Below are positions 9,304 through 17,889 of a stretch of DNA of 46,957 bases, in pieces. The notes under the pieces are model-generated. The model was not told the DNA's origin. It saw only the letters and a program-made list of their open reading frames with translations, and did not search any database. Source of the DNA: Lysobacter_F sp035645555 (lineage in GTDB: Bacteria > Pseudomonadota > Gammaproteobacteria > Xanthomonadales > Xanthomonadaceae); the NCBI GenBank assembly GCA_035645555.1, contig DASQMI010000066.1, positions 1 to 46,957 on the forward strand, given 5' to 3'. The position numbers and the translations under genes are program-made. Numbering within the stretch: position 1 is the stretch's first letter; every line of letters begins with the position of its first letter.

Positions 9304-10736
9304 GGCCGGCCCTCCGCGAAGTCGTCCGCGCCCTCGCCGTCCAGCCGCGTCTCCGGCACCGACAGCGGCCGCATCGGTGTGCGTCCGCCGGCCTCGGTGT
9401 GCGGCGCGGGCTCGTGCGGCAGCGGACCCTTGCGCACCAGCCGCAGCAGGTACCAGCTGCCGGCGCCGAACACGATCGCGTACACCACCACGAACACGAC
9501 CAGCGACGCCAGCACGCTGCCGTAGGGCAGCGCGGGGGTCACCGCGTCGGCCGTGCGCACCAGCCCGTACACCACCCACGGCTGGCGGCCGATCTCGGTG
9601 GTGTACCAGCCGGCGAGGATGGCGACGAACCCGGCGAACGTCATCGCGCGCCAGCCCGCCAGCACGGCGCGCGCACGGCCGTCGAACAGCCGTCCGCGCC
9701 GCCACGCCCACAGCGACGCGAGGGTCAGCAGCAGCATCAGCACGCCGATGCCGACCATCACCCGGAACGCGTAGAACACCGGCGCGACCGGCGGGCGTTG
9801 GTCGCGCGCGAAATCGGTGAGCGGCGCGATCTCGCCGTCCCAGCTGTGGGTCAGGATCAGGCTGCCGAGCCGCGGGACCGCGAGCTCGTAGTCGTTGCGT
9901 TCGGCCGCTTCGTTCGGAATGCCGAACATCACCAGCGGCACGCCCGCACCCTCCGGCTCGTGATGCCAGTGCGCCTCGATCGCGGCGAGCTTGGCCGGCT
10001 GGTACTTGCCGACTTCGAGACCATGCATGTCGCCGACGAGGATCTGCAGCGGCACGGTGATCGCGGCGAACAGCACCGCCATCCGCAGCATCCGCCGCGC
10101 GGGCTCCGCGTGCACGCCGCGCAGCAGATAGGCCGCGGCCACACCGCCGATCACGAAGCAGGTGGTGATGAATGCGGCCAGCACCATGTGCGCCAGCCGC
10201 ACCGGGAACGACGGATTGAAGATCACCTGCCACCAGTCGGCTGGCTCGAACACGCCGTCGACCAGCGCGTAGCCGGCCGGGGTGTGCATCCAGCTGTTCG
10301 CCGAGATGATCCAGAACGTCGAAATCAACGTTCCGAGCGCGACCATGCACGTCGCGAGGAAGTGCAGCCGCTCCGACACGCGGTTCCAGCCGAACAGCAT
10401 CACGCCGAGGAACGTCGCCTCAAGGAAGAACGCGGTCAGCACCTCGTAGCTCAGCAGCGGACCGAGCACATTGCCGGCGATCTCGGACAGTCGCGACCAG
10501 TTGGTGCCGAACTGGAAGCTCATGACGATGCCCGACACCACGCCCATGCCGAACGACACCGCGAAGATCTTCAGCCAGAAGAAGTACAGATCGCGCCACA
10601 CCGTGTCGCGGGTGCGCAGCCAGCGCCATTCGAGGAACGCGAGCCAGCTCGCCAGCCCGATGGTGAACGCTGGGAACAGGATGTGGAACGAGATCACGAA
10701 CCCGAACTGGATCCGCGACAGGAGCAGTGCATCCAC
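9300..10736 (-). CDS. cydA: Cytochrome bd ubiquinol oxidase subunit I (CydA/CioA, short Q-loop)
   Basis: Heme- and quinol-binding subunit of the bd oxidase. The 478-residue protein has the His ligand region FHILFPAFTIG near residue 18 and the conserved GRQPW motif in the quinol-oxidising part (EIGRQPWVVYGLVRT). It is about 45 residues shorter than E. coli CydA, as expected for a short Q-loop (CioA-like) enzyme. The start is GTG 10736 with AAGGAGA about seven bases upstream; the frame continues far upstream but without family similarity. It forms an operon with cydB (ATGA overlap) and is divergent from a secreted peptidase gene. Low-oxygen or cyanide-insensitive respiration is the likely role. 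Confidence 0.96.
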   Translation of the reverse strand: MDALLLSRIQFGFVISFHILFPAFTIGLASWLAFLEWRWLRTRDTVWRDLYFFWLKIFAVSFGMGVVSGIVMSFQFGTNWSRLSEIAGNVLGPLLSYEVLTAFFLEATFLGVMLFGWNRVSERLHFLATCMVALGTLISTFWIISANSWMHTPAGYALVDGVFEPADWWQVIFNPSFPVRLAHMVLAAFITTCFVIGGVAAAYLLRGVHAEPARRMLRMAVLFAAITVPLQILVGDMHGLEVGKYQPAKLAAIEAHWHHEPEGAGVPLVMFGIPNEAAERNDYELAVPRLGSLILTHSWDGEIAPLTDFARDQRPPVAPVFYAFRVMVGIGVLMLLLTLASLWAWRRGRLFDGRARAVLAGWRAMTFAGFVAILAGWYTTEIGRQPWVVYGLVRTADAVTPALPYGSVLASLVVFVVVYAIVFGAGSWYLLRLVRKGPLPHEPAPHTEAGGRTPMRPLSVPETRLDGEGADDFAEGRP

Positions 10737-10908
10737 GGCCTCTCCTTTGGCGGCGTCCGGGGGAGGAGCGCGCCGCACCGCCATTGTCGCCCGCCGGCGG
10801 CACGGATGCGACCGCCGCTGTGCCTGGTGCGGCGGCATGACCGATGGGGCTCCGGCCCGGCGCGCCGGGCTGCTAGGCTCAGCCGTTCGTTTTCCAGCCG
10901 AGCCTTCC

Positions 10909-13299
10909 ATGCGCCCACACCGCATCCCCGCACGACTGCTGGCCCTCGCCCTGCTCGCCTGCGCCGCAGGCGCTTCCGCGCAGACGCCGACTACGATCAC
11001 GCTCGACCAGGCGATGGCCGACCCCGACTGGATCGGCACGCCGGTGGAGCAGGCCTGGTGGGCCTGGGACGGCACGCGCGTGCAGTTCACCCAGCGCCGC
11101 ACCGGCGGCAACATCCGCGACATCTGGCAGGTGGCCGTGGACGGCGGCACCGCCGCGAAGGTGGAGGACGCACAGCGGGCGCAGCTGGACGGCCCGCAGC
11201 CGGTGTTCGATGCGCAGCGTGCGCGGATGGCGTTCGTGCGCAACGGCGACGTGTTCGTGCGTGACCTGAAGAGCGGCGCGCTGACCCAGGTCACCCGCAC
11301 CGACGCGCCGGAAGCGCGCCCGCAGTGGAACAGCGACGGCACGCTGGTGTTCCGCGCCGGCAACGACTGGTTCGCCTGGCGCGCCGGCCACGGCGTGTGG
11401 CAGGCCGCCAATGTGCGCGCCGAGAACGACCCGGCCAAGCCGCCGAAGGCCGACGACCTGCGCGATCGCCAGATGCGCCTGTTCGACACCCTGCGCCGCG
11501 AACGCGAGCGCCGCGAGGCGGTGCGCACGCAGGAGCTCGCCTGGCGCACCGCCGATCCGACCCGCGCGCCGCAGCCGGTCTATCTCGGCGGTGACGTGCA
11601 GATCATCGACAGCGCGCTGTCACCGAACGGCCGCTGGCTGCTGGTGGTGACGCAGGCCAAGGACGCCAACGCCGGCCAGACCGGCAAGATGCCGAAGTAC
11701 GTCACCGAGTCCGGCTACGAGGAGTTCGAGGAGGTGCGCACCCGCGTCGGCCGCAACGCGCCGGTGCCGCACACGCTGTGGCTGGTCGACGTCGCGCAGG
11801 CGAAGGCGAGCAAGCTCGACTTCGGCGCGCTGCCCGGCATCCAGGACGATCCGCTCGCCGCGCTGCGCAAGGCCGCCAAGAAGGATCCGCTGAAGGGCCA
11901 CCGCGACGTGCAGGTCTCGCTCGACGGGCCGCTCGGCCGCGGACCGGCGATCGTGTGGAGCGACGACGGCTCGCGCGTGGCGCTGCTGGTCCGCGCGATC
12001 GACAACAAGGACCGCTGGCTCGCCACCGTCGACCTCGACGCCGGCAAGCTGCAGCCGCGCCACCGCCACACCGACCCGGCCTGGATCAACTGGGCGTTCA
12101 ACGACTTCGGCTGGACCCCGGACAACACGCTGTGGTTCCTGTCCGAGCACGGTGGTTACTCGCACCTCTACCTGCTCGACGGCAAGACGCCGCGCGCGCT
12201 GACCTCGGGCAAGTGGGAAGCGTCCGAACCGCAGCTGTCGCCGGACGGCCGCACGTTCTACTTCCTGTGCAACCGCGCCTGGCCGGGCGATTACGAGGTG
12301 TGCGCGGTGGAGCGCAACGGCGGCGCGGTGCGCGAGGTGACCGCGCTCGACGGCGTGGAGGATTTCGCGCTCTCGCCGGACGGCCGCCGCGTGCTGGTGC
12401 GCCATTCCGACAGCTACCTGCCGCCGCAGCTGGCGGTGGTCGACGCGACCGGTGGGCCGGCGCGCGAACTCACCGACACCCGCACCGCGGAGTTCAGGCA
12501 GCGCACCTGGATCGAACCGGAATACGTGCAGATCCCGTCCAAGCACGGCGCCGGCACCATCTGGGGCAAGTACTACGGCCCCGCGCAGCTCGAGCCGGGC
12601 CGCAAGTACCCGATCGTGATGTTCGTGCACGGCGCGGGCTACCTGCAGAACGTCAGCGAGCGCTACCCGAACTACTTCCGCGAGCAGATGTTCCATCACC
12701 TGCTGGTGCAGCAGGGCTACATCGTGCTCGACCTCGACTACCGCGCGAGCGCCGGCTACGGCCGCGACTGGCGCACGGCGATCTACCGCCAGATGGGCCA
12801 TCCGGAGCTGGAGGATTACCTCGACGGCCTCGACTGGCTGGTCGCGAACAGGCAGGGCGACCGCGACCGCGCCGGCATCTACGGCGGCAGCTACGGCGGC
12901 TTCATGACGTTCATGGCGTTGTTCCGCAAGCCGGGCGTGTTCAAGGCCGGCGCCGCGCTGCGTCCGGTCACCGACTGGTCGCAGTACAACCACGAGTACA
13001 CCAGCAACATCCTCAACACGCCGGAGCTGGACCCGGAGGCGTACAAGCGCAGCTCGCCGATCGAGTACGCGGAGAACTTCCGCGACCACCTGCTGATCGC
13101 GCACGGCATGATCGACGACAACGTGTTCTACCGCGACTCGGTGGTACTGGCGCAGCGGCTGATCGAACTGCGCAAGCACAACTGGGAGCTGGCGTCGTAT
13201 CCGCTCGAACGCCACGGCTACGTGCACCCGGAGAGCTGGTACGACCAGTACCGCCGCATCTACGAGCTGTTCGAGCGCACGCTCAAGCCGAAGCCGTAA
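10909..13299 (+). CDS. Secreted S9-family peptidase (prolyl oligopeptidase / DPP type)
   Basis: Serine peptidase of 796 residues with an N-terminal signal peptide (basic MRPHRIPARL, hydrophobic core, likely cleavage near ASA-QTP at 25). An eight-bladed beta-propeller-like region spans about residues 60-540, and an alpha/beta hydrolase domain follows. The triad is visible: Ser661 in GGSYGGF, Asp736 in HGMIDDNV and His769 in RHGYVHP. It likely releases dipeptides or short peptides in the periplasm or outside the cell. The start was chosen to place the signal peptide first. The gene is divergent from cydAB and followed by a strong terminator. Exact specificity (DPP IV-like or acylaminoacyl) cannot be read from the sequence. 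Confidence 0.9.
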   Translation: MRPHRIPARLLALALLACAAGASAQTPTTITLDQAMADPDWIGTPVEQAWWAWDGTRVQFTQRRTGGNIRDIWQVAVDGGTAAKVEDAQRAQLDGPQPVFDAQRARMAFVRNGDVFVRDLKSGALTQVTRTDAPEARPQWNSDGTLVFRAGNDWFAWRAGHGVWQAANVRAENDPAKPPKADDLRDRQMRLFDTLRRERERREAVRTQELAWRTADPTRAPQPVYLGGDVQIIDSALSPNGRWLLVVTQAKDANAGQTGKMPKYVTESGYEEFEEVRTRVGRNAPVPHTLWLVDVAQAKASKLDFGALPGIQDDPLAALRKAAKKDPLKGHRDVQVSLDGPLGRGPAIVWSDDGSRVALLVRAIDNKDRWLATVDLDAGKLQPRHRHTDPAWINWAFNDFGWTPDNTLWFLSEHGGYSHLYLLDGKTPRALTSGKWEASEPQLSPDGRTFYFLCNRAWPGDYEVCAVERNGGAVREVTALDGVEDFALSPDGRRVLVRHSDSYLPPQLAVVDATGGPARELTDTRTAEFRQRTWIEPEYVQIPSKHGAGTIWGKYYGPAQLEPGRKYPIVMFVHGAGYLQNVSERYPNYFREQMFHHLLVQQGYIVLDLDYRASAGYGRDWRTAIYRQMGHPELEDYLDGLDWLVANRQGDRDRAGIYGGSYGGFMTFMALFRKPGVFKAGAALRPVTDWSQYNHEYTSNILNTPELDPEAYKRSSPIEYAENFRDHLLIAHGMIDDNVFYRDSVVLAQRLIELRKHNWELASYPLERHGYVHPESWYDQYRRIYELFERTLKPKP

Positions 13300-13320
13300 G
13301 CGGCACGCGGCAACGCATCG

Positions 13321-13351
13321 AAGCCCCGGCCCTGCGCCGGGGCTTTGTTTT
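13321..13351 (+). terminator. Intrinsic terminator after the S9 peptidase gene
   Basis: A perfect 10-bp stem (AAGCCCCGGC / GCCGGGGCTT) with a 5-nt loop is followed by TGTTTT, 21 bases after the stop codon and ahead of hemF. Confidence 0.85.
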
Positions 13352-13388
13352 GGGCCGGGGGCCGGCACGCGGCCGATAGAATGCGCGC

Positions 13389-14321
13389 ATGAACCCGCCC
13401 GACCTCGACACCGTCCGCAGCTACCTCGCCGGGCTGCAGGACCGCATCTGCGCGGCGATCGAGCACGCCGACGGCGCGGCGCGCTTCCGCGAAGACGTCT
13501 GGACCCGCGCCGAAGGCGGCGGTGGACGCACCCGCGTGCTGCGCGACGGCGCGGTGTTCGAGCAGGCCGGGATCGGCTTCTCCGACGTGTCGGGCGAGAA
13601 GCTGCCGCCGTCGGCGAGCGCGGCGCGGCCGGAACTGGCCGGCGCGTCGTGGCGCGCGCTCGGCGTGTCGCTGGTGTTCCACCCGCGCAACCCGTACCTG
13701 CCGACCACGCACGCCAACGTGCGCCATTTCCGCGCGATGCGCGACGGCGAGACGGTGGCGTGGTGGTTCGGCGGCGGCTTCGACCTGACGCCGTTCTATC
13801 CGTTCGACGAGGACGTGCTGCACTGGCACCGCACCGCGCGCGCGCTGTGCGACCCGTTCGGCGGACAGGCGCGCTACGAGGCGCACAAGCGCTGGTGCGA
13901 CGAGTATTTCTTCCTGAAGCACCGCGGCGAGACGCGCGGCGTCGGTGGGCTGTTCTTTGACGACCTGCACGAGGACTTCGAGCGCGACTTCGGCTACCTG
14001 CGCGCGGTCGGCGACGGCTTCCTCGACGCCTACCTGCCGATCGTCGCGCGCCGCAAAGACACCCCGTACGGCGAGCGCGAGCGGCAGTTCCAGCTCTACC
14101 GGCGTGGGCGGTACGTCGAGTTCAATCTGGTGTGGGACCGCGGCACCCTGTTCGGGCTGCAGAGTGGCGGCCGCACGGAATCCATCCTGATGAGCCTGCC
14201 GCCGCTGGCGCGCTGGGAGTACGGCTTCACTCCTGAACCCGGCAGCGCGGAGGCACGCCTGCAGGACTACCTGCGACCGCGCGATTGGCTCCAAGAGCCG
14301 GGACTAGGGATTCGGGAGTAG
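13389..14321 (+). CDS. hemF: Oxygen-dependent coproporphyrinogen III oxidase
   Basis: Cytoplasmic heme-biosynthesis enzyme that decarboxylates coproporphyrinogen III to protoporphyrinogen IX using O2. The whole 310-residue protein matches HemF, with landmarks GGGGRTRVL, GVSLVFHPRNPYLPTTHANVR, WWFGGGFDLTPFY, RGVGGLFFDD and YVEFNLVWDRGT. The family normally ends soon after a conserved LxPRDW. Here PRDWL is followed by nine extra residues (QEPGLGIRE) partly encoded by a 14-bp tandem repeat at 14300-14327, which also supplies the stop codon. The tail is probably neutral. ATG 13389 has only a weak ribosome site. Confidence 0.96.
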   Translation: MNPPDLDTVRSYLAGLQDRICAAIEHADGAARFREDVWTRAEGGGGRTRVLRDGAVFEQAGIGFSDVSGEKLPPSASAARPELAGASWRALGVSLVFHPRNPYLPTTHANVRHFRAMRDGETVAWWFGGGFDLTPFYPFDEDVLHWHRTARALCDPFGGQARYEAHKRWCDEYFFLKHRGETRGVGGLFFDDLHEDFERDFGYLRAVGDGFLDAYLPIVARRKDTPYGERERQFQLYRRGRYVEFNLVWDRGTLFGLQSGGRTESILMSLPPLARWEYGFTPEPGSAEARLQDYLRPRDWLQEPGLGIRE

Positions 14322-14327
14322 GGATTC
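14300..14327. repeat. Two 14-bp tandem units (GGGASTAGGGATTC)
   Basis: Units at 14300-14313 and 14314-14327 differ at one base. From memory, similar short GGGATTCGGGA-type repeats are frequent between genes in Xanthomonadaceae. The second unit contains the hemF stop codon TAG. Confidence 0.6.
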
Positions 14328-14395
14328 GCGAAGCGCCCCATTGGCCGTTGCCTGTCGTCGCGGAGGCACGGCCCTGTGTGACTGTGTGGAGGACA

Positions 14396-14498
14396 GCCCC
14401 TTGGTAAGGGGGCGGCGAAGCCGCGGGGATCGGAAGCACATCGCGGGGCCCACGATCCGCCTGCCGATCGTGGGAGCTGTCAGGCGAAGCCTGGCAGC
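14396..14498. other. Intergenic cluster of inverted repeats, no gene seen
   Basis: The 425-bp gap between hemF and polA holds, from left to right: GCCCCTT-GGT-AAGGGG (about 14396-14411), GCGGC-GAA-GCCGC (14412-14424), a 9-bp inverted repeat CCCACGATC/GATCGTGGG with an 8-nt loop (14449-14474), and a 10-bp near-perfect hairpin GCTGTCAGGC-GAA-GCCTGGCAGC (14476-14498). No coding signal is visible. Packed hairpins of this kind are typical of intergenic repeat elements. Only one copy lies in this window, so its repeat status is inferred. Confidence 0.45.
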
Positions 14499-14503
14499 GG
14501 CCC

Positions 14504-14631
14504 AATAAAAAGCCCCGCAGGCAGGGGGGGCCGGCGGGGCTGGGTTGGAGCGGGACCTGGGGAGGGGATCGTCGCTCCGGGGGATCACTCCAGGGGAGGG
14601 GAGAGATCGTCGACGGACGTTGCATCCGTCG
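14504..14631 (-). ncRNA. Probable sX13-like small RNA with C-rich loops, downstream of polA
   Basis: Read on the minus strand, the segment begins after an extended -10-like TG-A-TATAGC (14643-14635) and folds into successive hairpins. First is ACGGA/TCCGT (CGACGGA at 14631-14625). Next is GATC-t-CTCC with loop CCTCCCCT and GGAG-t-GATC (14608-14583). A third has GGAGCG/CGCTCC arms (14578-14547) and a loop with CCCCTCCCC. A terminator hairpin follows with CCCCCCC in its loop and TTTTATT after it. Exposed C-rich loops describe the Xanthomonas riboregulator sX13, which as I recall also lies beside polA, like Spot 42 in enterics. The length of about 126 nt fits. The identity rests on architecture and position only. 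Confidence 0.65.
14507..14541 (-). terminator. Intrinsic terminator of the small RNA (and polA read-through)
   Basis: On the minus strand AGCCCCGC (14541-14534) pairs with GCGGGGCT (14518-14511), with a 15-nt loop holding seven C, followed by TTTT and ATT. It is the only T-tailed hairpin downstream of polA. Confidence 0.8.
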
Positions 14632-14634
14632 GGG

Positions 14635-14643
14635 GCTATATCA
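14635..14643 (-). promoter_or_regulatory. Candidate extended -10 of the small RNA
   Basis: TGATATAGC on the minus strand matches TGnTATAAT at most positions and places a start near 14629, at the base of the first hairpin. No convincing -35 is present, as extended -10 promoters allow. Confidence 0.4.
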
Positions 14644-14746
14644 CCACCGGCCGCATTGACGGTTCGTGAAGACTCCCGCCGTCCGTCGGGCCGGATTCAG
14701 GAGCGATTCACCGCCCGTACTCGGCAGTGCGGTCTCGCCGAAAATG

Positions 14747-17509
14747 CTAGTGCGCCTGGTCCCAGTCGTCGCCGACGCCGGCGTCCACCAGCAGCGGCAC
14801 CCGCAGCTCGGCCGCGGCCGCCATCCGCGCGGTCGCCTCCGCTACCAGCTCATCGACGAAGTCGACGTCGGCCTCGAACACCAGCTCGTCGTGCACCTGC
14901 AGCAGCATGCGCGCACGGCCCTGCTCGCCCTGCAGCCAGGCGTCGATGTCGATCATCGCGCGCTTGATGATGTCCGCCGCGGTGCCCTGCATCGGCGCGT
15001 TGATCGCCGCGCGCTCGGCGCCGGCGCGCAGGCCCTGGTTGCGCGCCTGGATGTTCTCCAGGTACAGCCGGCGGCCGAACACGGTCTCGACGTAGCCGCA
15101 TTCGCGCGCCTGCTGGCGGGTACGCTCCATGAACTCGCGCACGCCCGGATAGCGGCTGAAGTACAGCGCGATGTAGTCCTGCGCCTCGCCGCGGCTGATG
15201 CCGAGCTGGCGGGCCAGGCCGAACGCGCTCATGCCGTACATCAGGCCGAAGTTGATCGCTTTCGCCGCGCGGCGCTCGTTGCCGCTGACCTGGTCGATCG
15301 GCTTGCCGAACACTTCCGCGGCGGTGGCGCGATGGATGTCGGCGCCGGAGGTGAACGCGCGCAGCAGAGCGGGATCTTCGGACAGGTGCGCCATGATCCG
15401 CAGCTCGATCTGCGAGTAGTCGCACGCCACCAGCTTGCGCCCCGGCGCGGCGACGAACGCGCGGCGGATGCGGCGGCCGTCGTCGGTGCGGATCGGGATG
15501 TTCTGCAGGTTGGGATCGGCCGAGGCGAGCCGCCCGGTCGCCGCACCGGCCTGGTGGTAGCTGGTGTGCACGCGGCCGGTGTCGGGGTTGACCATCTCCG
15601 GCAGCTTGTCGGTGTAGGTGCTGCGCAGCTTGGACAGACCGCGGTAGTCGAGGATCAGCCGCGGCAGCTCGTGCAGCTCGGCGATCGCCTCGAGCGCCTC
15701 CTCGTTGACGCTCGGCTGCCCGGTCGGCGTCTTCACCAGCGCCGGCAGCTTCAGTTCCTCGTAAAGCAGTGCGCACACCTGCTTGGGCGAATCGAGGTTG
15801 AAGCTGCGTCCGGCCAGCTCGGTGGCGCGCTGCTGCGCGTCCAGCATGCGGCGACCGAGGTCGGCGCTCTGCCGACGCAGCTCGTCGACGTCGATGCGGA
15901 TCCCGCACGCCTCCATGCGCGCGAGCACCGGCACCAGCGGCAGCTCGATCTCGCGGTAGACGCGCTCCAGCACCGGCGCGGCGGCGAGCTTCGGCGCCAG
16001 CACGCGGTGCAGGCGCACGGTGACGTCGGCATCTTCGGCGGCGTAGCGGGTGGCGTCGTCGACGGCCACCTGCGAGAACGCGATCTGCCTGGCGCCCTTG
16101 CCGGCGACGTCCTCGTACTTGACCGTCTCGTAGCCGAGGTAGCGGCGCGCCAGCGAATCCATGTCGTGGCGCGATGCGGTCGCGTTGAACACGAAGCTCG
16201 CCAGCATCGTGTCCTCGGCGTAGCCGGCCACTTCGATGCCGTGCCGGCGCAGCACGTGCAGGTCGAACTTGCCGTGATGGCCGATCTTGCGCTTGCCCGG
16301 ATCGGCGAACAGCGGGCGCAGCACGTCGAGCACGCGCGCGGCGTCGAGCTGCGGCGGCGCGCCGGCGTAGTCGTGGGCGAGCGGCAGATACCAGGCGTGG
16401 CCGGGGTCGATCGCGAAGCTCAGCCCGACCAGCCGCGCGCGCATCGGATCGATCGCATCGGTCTCGGTGTCGAATGCGAACGCATCGGCCGCGTGCAGGC
16501 GCGCGAGCAGCGCGGCGAACTGCGCTTCGTCCAGGATCGTCTCGTAGGTGCCGGGCTGCGCCAGCGCCGGATCCGGCGCGGCTTCGGCCACGGTGACGGC
16601 GCGCGCGTAACCGGCGGCGGTGCCGCGCAGGCTGACCCGTGCCGACGCGGCGGGCGCGGCATCGCCGCCGTCCAGTTCGCGCAACGCCTGCTTGAATCCG
16701 TAGCGTTCGTACAGCACGCGCAGCTGCGCGGCATCGCGCTCGCGCAACGCAAGGTCGGTGTAGCGGCAGTCGAGCGCGACGTCGGTGCGGATCGTCGCCA
16801 GCTCGCGGTTGAGCGGCAGGCGGTCGAGTACCGCGCGCAGGTTGTCGCCGATCTTGCCCTTGATCGCATGCGCGTTGGCGATCACCGCGTCCAGCGAGCC
16901 GTATTCGCCGAGCCATTTCGCCGCGGTCTTCGGCCCGCACTTGTCGACGCCGGGAATGTTGTCCACCGCGTCGCCCATCAACGCGAGCAGGTCGGTGATC
17001 CGGTCCGGCGGCACCCCGAACTTGTCGATCACGCTGGCTTCGGAATCGAGCCGGCTGCCGCTCATGGTGTTGACCAGGGCGATCCCGGGCCGGACCAGCT
17101 GGGCGAAGTCCTTGTCGCCGGTGGAGATGGTCACCTCCACGCCGTCGCGGCAGGCGGCGAGCGCGAGCGTGCCGATGACGTCGTCGGCCTCGACGTCGGG
17201 CACGCGCAGGATGGTGATGCCCAGCGCCTGGACGATCTCGCACATCGGCTGCACCTGCGCGCGCAGCTCGTCCGGCATCGGCGGCCGGTTGGCCTTGTAC
17301 TGCGGGTCCAGCGCTTCGCGGAACGTCGGCCCCGGCGCATCGACCACGTAGGCCACGTAATCGGGCTTCTCGTTGAGCGTGGCGCGCAGCATGTTGACCA
17401 CGCCGAACAGCGCGCCGGTGGGTTCGCCGGCTGCGTTGGTCAGCGGTGGCAGGGCGTGGAACGCGCGGTAGAGGTAGCTCGAACCGTCGATCAGAACCAA
17501 TCGTGTCAT
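14747..17509 (-). CDS. polA: DNA polymerase I
   Basis: Repair and Okazaki-fragment polymerase of 920 residues. Residues 1 to about 290 form the 5'-3' exonuclease (MTRLVLIDGSSYLYRAFHAL, DVIGTLA, STGDKDFAQLV, GPKTAAKWL). The 3'-5' proofreading domain retains its acidic residues (FDTETDAIDP, HHGKFD, YAAEDADVT), so it should be active. The polymerase domain shows ACDYSQIELR near 697, KAINFGLMYGMSAFG near 750 and VHDELVFE near 875. The protein ends in DQAH, close to the family's usual end. It is divergent from the DUF2782 lipoprotein and followed on its own strand by a probable small RNA. Confidence 0.98.
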   Translation of the reverse strand: MTRLVLIDGSSYLYRAFHALPPLTNAAGEPTGALFGVVNMLRATLNEKPDYVAYVVDAPGPTFREALDPQYKANRPPMPDELRAQVQPMCEIVQALGITILRVPDVEADDVIGTLALAACRDGVEVTISTGDKDFAQLVRPGIALVNTMSGSRLDSEASVIDKFGVPPDRITDLLALMGDAVDNIPGVDKCGPKTAAKWLGEYGSLDAVIANAHAIKGKIGDNLRAVLDRLPLNRELATIRTDVALDCRYTDLALRERDAAQLRVLYERYGFKQALRELDGGDAAPAASARVSLRGTAAGYARAVTVAEAAPDPALAQPGTYETILDEAQFAALLARLHAADAFAFDTETDAIDPMRARLVGLSFAIDPGHAWYLPLAHDYAGAPPQLDAARVLDVLRPLFADPGKRKIGHHGKFDLHVLRRHGIEVAGYAEDTMLASFVFNATASRHDMDSLARRYLGYETVKYEDVAGKGARQIAFSQVAVDDATRYAAEDADVTVRLHRVLAPKLAAAPVLERVYREIELPLVPVLARMEACGIRIDVDELRRQSADLGRRMLDAQQRATELAGRSFNLDSPKQVCALLYEELKLPALVKTPTGQPSVNEEALEAIAELHELPRLILDYRGLSKLRSTYTDKLPEMVNPDTGRVHTSYHQAGAATGRLASADPNLQNIPIRTDDGRRIRRAFVAAPGRKLVACDYSQIELRIMAHLSEDPALLRAFTSGADIHRATAAEVFGKPIDQVSGNERRAAKAINFGLMYGMSAFGLARQLGISRGEAQDYIALYFSRYPGVREFMERTRQQARECGYVETVFGRRLYLENIQARNQGLRAGAERAAINAPMQGTAADIIKRAMIDIDAWLQGEQGRARMLLQVHDELVFEADVDFVDELVAEATARMAAAAELRVPLLVDAGVGDDWDQAH

Positions 17510-17589
17510 TGGCGGATTCTAAGCGGCGCCCGCGGTCGCGCCGCTCACGGCCGCCGGCGTATGCTGCCCGCATCGACCCGGAGGCCCCC

Positions 17590-17889
17590 ATGCGCCCTGC
17601 CCGCCTGTTCGCCTGCTGCGCCGCGCTGCTGCTGGCCGCCTGCGCCAGCGCACCGGCGCCGCGCGACCCGACCGCCGAGCTGACCGACGCGCAGGTCAGC
17701 ACCCGCACCATGGAGAACGGCGACGTGGTCGAGGAGTACCGTGTTGCCGGCCAGCTGCGGGTGGTCAAGGTGACCCCGCCGCGCGGCCCGACCTACTACC
17801 TGATCGACCGCAACGGCGACGGCCGGTTGGACGAGAGCGAGGGCGAGGGCCCGGTGTCGCCGGTCTACTTCAAACTGTTCGAATGGTGA
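17590..17889 (+). CDS. DUF2782 family lipoprotein
   Basis: A 99-residue exported protein. The start is ATG 17590, with GGAGG six bases upstream. A signal peptide ends in a lipobox-like LLAAC at about residues 15-19, so Cys19 is probably lipidated. The mature part has the DUF2782 pattern MENGDVVEEYRVAGQLRVVK and TPPRGPTYYLID. The C-terminus carries DRNGDGRLDE, an EF-hand-like acidic loop. The family is often found next to polA, as here (divergent, 80 bp). Its role is unknown. Confidence 0.85.
   Translation: MRPARLFACCAALLLAACASAPAPRDPTAELTDAQVSTRTMENGDVVEEYRVAGQLRVVKVTPPRGPTYYLIDRNGDGRLDESEGEGPVSPVYFKLFEW

Noticed and set aside
4554..9525. Long plus-strand frames opposite the ankyrin and cydB genes
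   Set aside because: They are GC-driven antisense frames with Arg/Ala/Ser-rich low-complexity translations, while the minus strand has recognisable proteins.
13300..13388. Possible tRNA or riboswitch before hemF
   Set aside because: The gap holds only the terminator of the previous gene and a short leader; no cloverleaf or known riboswitch core is visible.
14521..14640. Small RNA read on the plus strand
   Set aside because: On the plus strand the last hairpin has no T-run and the loops are G-rich; the terminator and promoter-like element fit only the minus strand.
14850..17768. 972-codon minus-strand frame overlapping polA in another frame
   Set aside because: Arg-rich out-of-frame reading of polA; no homology.
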